From: Anderseniella sp963700735
Lineage (GTDB): Bacteria; Pseudomonadota; Alphaproteobacteria; Rhizobiales; Aestuariivirgaceae
NCBI GenBank assembly: GCA_963700735.1
Contig: CAVOYR010000004.1
Coordinates: 355,827-419,826 of the forward strand
DNA length: 64,000 nucleotides
Reading direction: 5' to 3'
Each line of letters opens with the position of its first letter. Positions within the stretch are counted from its first letter, which is position 1. The notes under the pieces were generated by a model, which was given only the letters and a program-made list of their open reading frames with translations, made no database searches and had not been told where the DNA came from. Position numbers and translations under genes: made by a program. Shown piece by piece: positions 58,328-64,000 of the stretch.

Positions 58328-58747
58328 TTACCACTTGCCGATGTTCTGCATCGACTTCCAGGGTTCCTGCACGGGAAGGCTGTCGCCCTTCTGCAGCAGC
58401 TCGATGGAAATGTTGTCGGGCGTGCGGATGAACGCCATGCGCCCGTCGCGCGGCGGACGATTGATCGTGACGCCCTTGTCAATCAGCATCTGGCAATACT
58501 CGTAGATATCGTCCACGGCGTAGGCGAGGTGCCCGAAGTTGCGGCCTTCGCCATATTCTTCCGGGTCCCAGTTGTAGGTCAGCTCCACGGGGCAGTCGGG
58601 CAATTCATCAGGCGCCACGAACACCAGCGTGAAGCGGCCCTGGTCGCTTTCATAGCGGCGGGTCTCGTTGAAGCCGAGGGTTTCGCAGAAGAACTTCACC
58701 GATTGTTCAAGGTCTGTAACGCGAACCATGGTGTGCAGGTATTTCAT
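58328..58747 (-). CDS. gloA: Lactoylglutathione lyase (glyoxalase I, VOC superfamily)
   Basis: The 139-residue protein begins YLHTMVRVTDLEQSVKFFCE, with two VOC half-domains and metal-ligand segments PVELTYNWDPEEY and NFGHLAYAVDDIYEY, typical of GloA. It isomerises the methylglyoxal-glutathione adduct to lactoylglutathione, protecting against methylglyoxal. It is divergent from the sirtuin gene, with only 45 bases between them. Confidence 0.92.
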   Translation of the reverse strand: MKYLHTMVRVTDLEQSVKFFCETLGFNETRRYESDQGRFTLVFVAPDELPDCPVELTYNWDPEEYGEGRNFGHLAYAVDDIYEYCQMLIDKGVTINRPPRDGRMAFIRTPDNISIELLQKGDSLPVQEPWKSMQNIGKW

Positions 58748-58792
58748 GAGAGGCTATCCTTCCGGACGAAGATTGAGGTTTGAGGTGCAGGG

Positions 58793-59551
58793 ATGATGGA
58801 CGAGTTGAACGGCAAACGCGATGAGCTGGCAAGCCTGATCGCCGGGTCAAACCGCATCGTGGTATTCTCCGGCGCGGGTATTTCGACCGAATGCGGCATC
58901 CCCGACTTCCGCTCTCCCGGCGGTGTGTGGTCGCGATATCGCCCGATCGACTTCAAGACCTTCATGTCCTCCGAGGCTGCCCGCCGCGAAGGCCTGTCAC
59001 GGTTCCTGAAGATCCGCGAAGAGGTCGGGCCGGTCAAGCCGGGCAGGGGCCACAAGGCCGCCGCGCGCTGGCACGCGACCGGCAAGCTGGCCGGGGTGAT
59101 CACCCAGAACATCGACGGGCTGCACCAGTCGGCCGGTGTGCCGGTATCGAAGGTAGTCGAACTTCACGGCAACGGTACCTACGCCCACTGCCTGGATTGC
59201 GGCGTGCGCCACGAACTGGACTGGGTGGCCGAGCAACTGGCCGCCCTCCCCGGCGGGCCGTCGTGCACGGCCTGTGGCGGTATCGTCAAGACCGCCACCA
59301 TATCGTTCGGGCAACCCATGCCGGTCGAGGCGATGCGCCGGGCGGAAGAGCTGACAAGGGCTTGCGACCTGTTCCTCGTGGCGGGCTCGTCACTGCTGGT
59401 TGAACCGGCCGCAAGCTACCCGGTGTTCGCGGCAAGCCTGGGCATTCCGCTGGTCATCATCAACCGCGAACCTACCCCGGCTGACGGCCTTGCAACGCTC
59501 GTCCTGCAAGCCGACATCGGCACCGTACTGGGATCGTACGCAGACGAATGA
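58793..59551 (+). CDS. NAD-dependent protein deacetylase/deacylase (sirtuin)
   Basis: The 252-residue protein has the sirtuin NAD motif VFSGAGISTECGIPDFRSPG, the TQNIDGLHQSAGVPVSKVVE catalytic region with HGNGTYAHCLDCG (catalytic His in HGNGT), and a zinc ribbon using the CLDC and CTAC pairs. It removes acyl groups from protein lysines. ATG codons at 58793 and 58796 are both possible. Class and preferred acyl group cannot be told by eye; it could be a CobB-type enzyme. Confidence 0.93.
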   Translation: MMDELNGKRDELASLIAGSNRIVVFSGAGISTECGIPDFRSPGGVWSRYRPIDFKTFMSSEAARREGLSRFLKIREEVGPVKPGRGHKAAARWHATGKLAGVITQNIDGLHQSAGVPVSKVVELHGNGTYAHCLDCGVRHELDWVAEQLAALPGGPSCTACGGIVKTATISFGQPMPVEAMRRAEELTRACDLFLVAGSSLLVEPAASYPVFAASLGIPLVIINREPTPADGLATLVLQADIGTVLGSYADE

Positions 59552-59881
59552 TTCGGCATGGGGTTGGCATTGTGCCGCCGAGTTGGTGCTCATTAGCACT
59601 AATATGTACACCAAATGATTGAAGCGACAATTTTATGCAATTTTAACGGGTTAAATGACCTGTTTTATTGTGAATCACGTTTTCCATCCGAAAATCAGTC
59701 TGTTATGCCTGACTAGCCGCTCTTGACCGCACATTGCTGCCATTCCTGCAAGGGTAGCGCTGTGAATATCGCCAAGTTTCCCGTCCCCGCACCTGTACAA
59801 ATCACCAGCGGTTGCCCATCATTTCTTCATGGGTGCTGCAATGAGTAACTGTTGCAGAGGATGCGGTGAGGAGCGACAGGT
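59552..59881. other. Intergenic region of 330 bases, long leader before the cold-shock gene
   Basis: I see no supportable gene. The first part is AT-rich (runs of TTTTAT and AATTTTAAC), which is a likely promoter region. The rest could form the long, structured 5' leader typical of cold-shock mRNAs, but I cannot fold it by eye. GAGGAG lies 9 bases before the next start. Confidence 0.55.
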
Positions 59882-60514
59882 ATGGCTGCTGGTACGGGTG
59901 AACCAGTTGGGGGCGACGACGACGTGCAGGAAAGGGCCGGAACTTCGGCCGGCGCCAGCAAGCGGCCTGCATCTCTGTCCGAGCTTGAATCCAACGTAGA
60001 GATCTTCGAAGTCACCGGTTTCGTGAAGTGGTTCGACGTGGCGCGCGGCTACGGCTTCATCATTCCCGACAACGGCATTGCCGACATCCTGCTGCACCTG
60101 AGCTGCCTGAAGCGCGACGGCTTTGATGCCCCGCTTGAAGGTTCCCGCGTGGTGTGCGAGGCCGTGCAGCGGCAGAAGGGCATCCAGTGCCTGCGCGTAC
60201 TTGACGTCGATCACTCGACGGCCATCCACCCGGTCGAGCGGCCATCGCGCACCCACCAGAATGTAGAGGCTCCCGCCCAGTGGACCCGCGTCAAGGTGAA
60301 GTGGTTCAACCGCACCCGTGGCTTCGGGTTTGCTGCTGAAAGCGACAACGGACCCGACATCTTCATTCACATGGAAGTGCTGCGGAAGACCGCGATTGCC
60401 GAGATCGAGCCTGACCAGTGGATCTGGGTGCGCTTCGGCGATGGTCCGAAGGGCAAGATGGCTGCCGAGGTTCGCCTCAGCCTCAATGACGACCGCCTGC
60501 CAGGCACCAATTGA
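59882..60514 (+). CDS. Protein with two cold-shock domains
   Basis: The 210-residue protein has an acidic, disordered N-terminus and then two cold-shock domains: GFVKWFDVARGYGFIIPDNG at about residue 46 and KVKWFNRTRGFGFAAESDNG at about residue 138. Each has the RNP1-like K-G-F/Y-GF motif that binds single-stranded RNA or DNA. Two-domain cold-shock proteins are common in alphaproteobacteria. Its stop overlaps the TTG start of the next gene. Confidence 0.93.
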   Translation: MAAGTGEPVGGDDDVQERAGTSAGASKRPASLSELESNVEIFEVTGFVKWFDVARGYGFIIPDNGIADILLHLSCLKRDGFDAPLEGSRVVCEAVQRQKGIQCLRVLDVDHSTAIHPVERPSRTHQNVEAPAQWTRVKVKWFNRTRGFGFAAESDNGPDIFIHMEVLRKTAIAEIEPDQWIWVRFGDGPKGKMAAEVRLSLNDDRLPGTN

Positions 60515-60990
60515 TCCGCTCACCTGCGCTGTCCGGCCTGCTGGTATTGGTCCTGCTGGTGGTGGCGTTTGCCTTGCCGGGTACGGCTGCGGACGTGCCG
60601 CAGCGGCTGCCATCGGAACCATTGGTGATCGAGACCAGCGCGGGACCTGTCACCTTCCAGACCGAGATTGCCGACGATGACCGCGAACGCGGCACCGGCA
60701 TGATGTTCCGCCAGTCGATGGCCGAGAGCGAGGCCATGTTGTTCATCTGGCCATCGCCGGAGCCGGTCGCCATGTGGATGCGCAACACGTTCGTGCCGCT
60801 CGACATGCTGTTCATCGATAAAGCCGGCAGCATCGTCCATATTGCGCGCGAGGCCGTGCCCCAGTCGCTCGACGTGATCAGCGCCGACCGCGACGTGCTG
60901 GCGGTGCTGGAAATCAGGGGCGGTGCGGCACAGCGGCTGGGCATCGCCGTGGGTGACAAGGTGAAGCACCGCGCGTTTGGCTCGCCATGA
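60511..60990 (+). CDS. DUF192 family exported protein
   Basis: The frame begins with a TTG at 60511 that overlaps the stop of the cold-shock gene (TTGA), giving 159 residues. A hydrophobic signal peptide (LVLVLLVVAFALPGTAADVP) is followed by the DUF192 domain (ERGTGMMFRQSMAESEAMLF, MWMRNTFVPLDMLFID). Function is unknown; the family is found beside cold-shock genes in many alphaproteobacteria. Confidence 0.88.
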   Translation: MIRSPALSGLLVLVLLVVAFALPGTAADVPQRLPSEPLVIETSAGPVTFQTEIADDDRERGTGMMFRQSMAESEAMLFIWPSPEPVAMWMRNTFVPLDMLFIDKAGSIVHIAREAVPQSLDVISADRDVLAVLEIRGGAAQRLGIAVGDKVKHRAFGSP

Positions 60991-61070
60991 GTGTGCATCA
61001 GGGCTTGCCGAGCACAGGTCTTATCCTGTAACCACCTTCTGTCAGCAGGCACTGGCAACTTTACGGCAGT

Positions 61071-61148
<78 letters not shown>

Positions 61149-61209
61149 CCGCCGCAAGGCCCGCCACGGCAGGCTGGAAACGGCCAACAGTGAAGGACAC
61201 CCGACGCCC

Positions 61210-61515
61210 ATGCCCGCGCGCATCTTCAAGCCATCCCGCACCGCCATGCAGTCCGGCAAGGCCAAGACCCGTGACTGGGTTCTGGAGTTTGAAGCCGAAA
61301 CCCCGCGCGAGACCGACCCGCTGATGGGCTGGACCTCATCGTCCGACATGAAGCAGCAGGTGCGCCTCACCTTCGATACCCGCGAAGAGGCGGAAGCCTA
61401 CGCAAAACGCAAGCAGATCGACTACACGGTGTTCGAACCCAAGCAGGCAAGCGCGAAGTCCAAGTCGTATTCCGACAATTTCCGCTGGGGCCGCAATACC
61501 AACTGGACACATTGA
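61210..61515 (+). CDS. NDUFS4-like NADH dehydrogenase accessory subunit (ETC complex I)
   Basis: The 101-residue protein reads ARIFKPSRTAMQSGKAKTRD, WVLEFEAETPRETDPLMGWT and SSSDMKQQVRLTFDTREEAE, the conserved core of NDUFS4 (ETC_C1_NDUFS4). In alphaproteobacteria and mitochondria it supports complex I at the matrix or cytoplasmic side. The gene is far from the nuo operon, as usual. Its ATG is preceded by a weak site. Confidence 0.93.
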   Translation: MPARIFKPSRTAMQSGKAKTRDWVLEFEAETPRETDPLMGWTSSSDMKQQVRLTFDTREEAEAYAKRKQIDYTVFEPKQASAKSKSYSDNFRWGRNTNWTH

Positions 61516-61588
61516 GGTTGCGGGCATTTGCCGTCTCCGGCTAGAGAAGGCGCTGACCGGCTGGTGAATGACGCCAGCGCGGGCAGAC

Positions 61589-61665
61589 GGCCCCGTAGCT
61601 CAGCTGGATAGAGCGCTCGCCTTCTAAGCGAATGGTCGCAGGTTCGAATCCTGCCGGGGTCACCA
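61589..61665 (+). tRNA. tRNA-Arg (anticodon TCT)
   Basis: Acceptor GGCCCCG pairs with CGGGGTC before ACCA (one G-T). The anticodon stem CTCGC/GCGAA-type holds CTTCTAA with TCT. The T arm CAGG-TTCGAAT-CCTG is intact. The 3' end is partly repeated at 61870-61896. Confidence 0.95.
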
Positions 61666-62103
61666 CTAACTTATTGGTTTTGAGTAATAAAATTTAGAAT
61701 GATGCACTGAGTCTAGTGCGAACCAGCAACCAGACGATGGTTGTTGGCCTAAGTATCACTGCCAGAATGTTCGCCAATTCGCGACTCAGTTGCAGACATT
61801 TATCTCTCAACTCGTGGCTGCTCATTTCTCCGCGACATTTCAAAGCCTTGGAAGAACTCGTCTGGACGTAGGTTCGAATCACTGGGTGGTCACCACTCTC
61901 TTCTCGATTTCACGTAGGCCTTTGGCAGTGCCTGGGATTGTCCCGACATTCCGCGGGCTTGCAGCGGTGTTGTCGCTGACCTTCTGGCAATGAGACTGCA
62001 TTGTGGGAGCTACGAAGCGCCAGACTGGCCGCCAGTCTCTGTTGGCTCCTTTGACGTCCAGAACGTGTGAGGAGGGATATGGGGGATGCCGTGGATTGCC
62101 CGG
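61666..62103. other. Gene-free region between tRNA-Arg and the recombinase
   Basis: No gene is supportable. The notable item is a partial copy of the tRNA-Arg 3' end (61870-61896). A 62-codon frame at 61694-61882 on the minus strand has shadow composition. The region is AT-richer than the rest and may be the scar of an integration. Confidence 0.5.
61870..61896. repeat. Partial copy of tRNA-Arg 3' end (attachment-site-like)
   Basis: The tRNA segment at 61640-61666 (AGGTTCGAATC, then GGTCACCACT) is matched here with AGGTTCGAATC and GGTCACCACT at the two ends and mismatches in between, exactly 230 bases away. Direct repeats of a tRNA 3' end are a sign of tRNA-targeted integration or its remains. 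Confidence 0.5.
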
Positions 62104-63820
62104 TTAGCTGGTCGAGCGACTTAGGTCCTGCATGCCCAAGAGCCGACGCTGCTCCTGCCAGCCGGCTGGCAACTTGCCGAGACGCTTTAGGGCCTGGGCC
62201 GTCAGATCAACCGACTGAGTACCCTGCAAGATCGATTTCGCTATGTCAGGTGCGAGGAAGGCCAGCTGCAATGTCCGGCTGACCTCGCTGGCGGGGATGC
62301 CTTCCTGACCGGCCAGATCATCAATCGAGGACACCTTTCCAGTCGTCAGACTGTCGAGCCAGCGATGCACATGCCGGGTCAGCTGGACGAGAGTCTCATC
62401 TTGCGAGGGCTTTGAGCGTGGCTCGCCCGTCAGCTTCAGTTTTGCCTCGACGCCCCGTCGCCGCAAATGGAATGGCAGGTTGATCATGACGATGTCTGTG
62501 GCCCGGGTGGTTTGATGACTGGGCGTTTCCCCGATCAGAGCTGACTGCAGTCGCTTGCGGCAAAGCTGGAGCTGGATGCTGCCGGGGCGGACGTCGATTC
62601 GCATGATGACTTGCTGCAAAAAGTTCCTTGTGCTGTTACCAGCGCCCGCTTGCAGCTGACCTGCAATTCGTCCTGCATTGCCGGTGCATTTGTCGATCGT
62701 GCTGGTGTTGGCCTCCGTCAACTGAGCCAGGCTGACCAGTCTTGCCGGGTTCGCGAGTGTCTCAACCAATGCCGACAGCACGGTTTGCTCCACCTCCGCA
62801 GCCGGTAGCCTCCAGCCGTTGTTGTTCTGTCGTTGCTGGATTGTCAGCCGATGCGAGATGTAGAAGCGGTAGCGCTTGCCATGGTTGTTGGCATGGGTGG
62901 GGGTGAGGCGATCACCGGTCTCGTCAAAGAGCAGGCCTGCCAGCAGGCTGGGATGCGAGGCATTGGTGCGGGAGGTGCGGTTGGCACGATTGTCTGCCAG
63001 CTTGCGCTGCACGGCGTCCCAGAGGTCTTGCGGGATGATGCCGTCGTGCTGGCCCTCGTAGGTCGTGTCCTTGTGGGAGACGCGGCCGATGTAGACCGGG
63101 TTGGAGAGAAGCCGATAGAGCATGCCGCGGGAGAGGGGGACCCCACCGACAGTCTTGCCGTTGGCATAGGTCCGAGGCTTGCTGCGGATGCCTTGCCGGT
63201 CGAGGTCCTCCTTCAGGTCGCGGACGCCATCGCACTTCAGATAGAGCCTGTAGATACTCCTGACGGTCTGGGCTTCTGTCTCGTTGATCACCAGCTGCCT
63301 GTTGTCGACGTCATAGCCCAGTGGCGGTGGCCGCCCATCCACATACCCTTCTTCTTCGACGCCGCGATCTTGTCCCGGATGCGCTCTGCCGTGACCTCTC
63401 GCTCGAACTGGGCGAAGGACAACAGGACGTTGAGCGTCAGCCGTCCCATCGAGGTGGTGGTGTTGAACTGCTGGGTGACCGAGACAAACGATACCTGGTG
63501 CCTGTCGAAGAGCTCGACCATCCGGGCGAAGTCCATCAGCGATCGGGTCAGCCGATCGATCTTGTAGACTACCACGATGTCCACCTTGCCCTCGTCGATG
63601 TCGAAAGCAGCCGCTGGAGGGCAGGGCGCTCCATGGTGCCGCCGGAGATGCCGCCATCGTCATAGCGGTCTGGGACCAGCTGCCAGCCGTCGCTGGCCTG
63701 TGAGCGGATGTACGCCTCACAGGCCTCGCGCTGGGCGTGAAGCGAGTTGAAGTCCTGCTCGAGCCCCTCCTCGGTGGACTTGCGGGTGTAGATGGCGCAG
63801 CGGAAACGAGCGATCGTCAT
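62104..63820 (-). pseudogene. Large serine recombinase, two frame breaks
   Basis: The ATG at 63820 starts TIARFRCAIYTRKSTEEGLE, with the catalytic serine in the N-terminal resolvase domain (RKSTEEGLEQDFNSLHAQRE), then DGGISGGTMERPALQRLL. A first -1 break near 63600 leads into VDIVVVYKIDRLTRSL and a second near 63320 into the recombinase domain (GYDVDNRQLVINETEAQTVR, RGMLYRLLSNPVYIGRVSHK). Adding one C at each point gives an exact 572-residue protein. It would integrate or excise a mobile element. The C-terminal extension is long. Confidence 0.8.
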
Positions 63821-64000
63821 AGCCCGAAGAACCGTGGACCGGACCATCGCGCACCGGTGATGCCTGTGCGCGATGACCGAGCCAGCGACCTGTGGGTCCG
63901 ACCATTCCAGACGAAGCCCTTTCGAGCACCTCGACATGATGGGTTCGCCCGTTCCACTCCCGCACCAGCCGGGTGCCCGGCTTGATGGAGGGCTTGCCCG
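63817..64000 (-). pseudogene. DUF2924 protein, 3' part, with a frame break
   Basis: Entering from the window edge, the frame reads KPSIKPGTRLVREWNGRTHH, then after a -1 break in the AAA run at 63920-63922 continues as GFVWNGRTHRSLARSSRTGI and TGARWSGPRFFGL to the stop. Together this is the conserved C-terminus of DUF2924. Its TGA overlaps the recombinase ATG. This DUF2924-recombinase pair is characteristic of alphaproteobacterial integrative elements. The N-terminus is outside the window. Confidence 0.75.

Noticed and set aside
61694..61882. 62-codon open frame between tRNA-Arg and the recombinase
   Set aside because: There is no ribosome site or recognisable motif; it crosses the tRNA-like repeat.

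Overview
The window looks like the chromosome of a GC-rich alphaproteobacterium. Markers are an NDUFS4-type complex I accessory subunit, a class I PHA synthase, a DUF3775 protein, a Tat-exported PhoX phosphatase, a tandem cold-shock-domain protein, a hom-glpX-recJ run and a DUF2924/large-serine-recombinase pair. I cannot name the genus. TRAP transport, histidine degradation and two glycolate-oxidase-like systems suggest a heterotroph living on small organic and amino acids.

Layout. 1-4 kb: 3' part of an RND efflux adaptor plus its pump. 4-10.9 kb: PhoX, an orphan BMP-type binding protein, a TPR-methyltransferase, a rhomboid protease, a 24-residue Lys/Pro/Ala peptide, a LysR regulator and a cytochrome c'. 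10.9-26.7 kb: an unassigned catabolic locus. Its leftward arm has a glyoxylate-type aminotransferase, a TRAP transporter, an enoyl-CoA hydratase, a CoA-transferase, a DegT aminotransferase, an HpsN/HisD-like dehydrogenase and two Lin0512 proteins. Its rightward arm has a giant FAD/Fe-S oxidase, a GntR regulator, an MmgE/PrpD protein and a class IV aminotransferase. 27-33.6 kb: the hut histidine-degradation genes, divergent around a palindromic operator. 33.6-37.2 kb: a three-gene set with an HpaB-like monooxygenase, a flavin reductase fused to a LysR effector-binding domain, and a complete LysR regulator. 37.4-41.3 kb: glcDEF. 42-47.8 kb: glycan and methyltransferase genes, partly AT-richer than their surroundings, two secreted EF-hand proteins and a GT4 glycosyltransferase. 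47.9-61.5 kb: housekeeping genes (argC, phaC, hom, glpX, recJ, sirtuin, cold shock, complex I) and tRNAs Glu and Pro. 61.6-64 kb: tRNA-Arg, then a broken serine recombinase and DUF2924 gene of a mobile element.

The best candidate for something undescribed is the flavin reductase-LysR effector-domain fusion at 34522-35688. It lies between its presumed monooxygenase partner and a LysR regulator whose sensor domain resembles the fused one. This layout would let one ligand control both enzyme activity and transcription. A second observation concerns sequence quality. Six genes carry frame breaks that are repaired by one small indel each (two in the recombinase), and one tRNA has an extra base in its T loop. 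Most of these sites lie in short runs of one base, so many of the apparent pseudogenes may be assembly errors.
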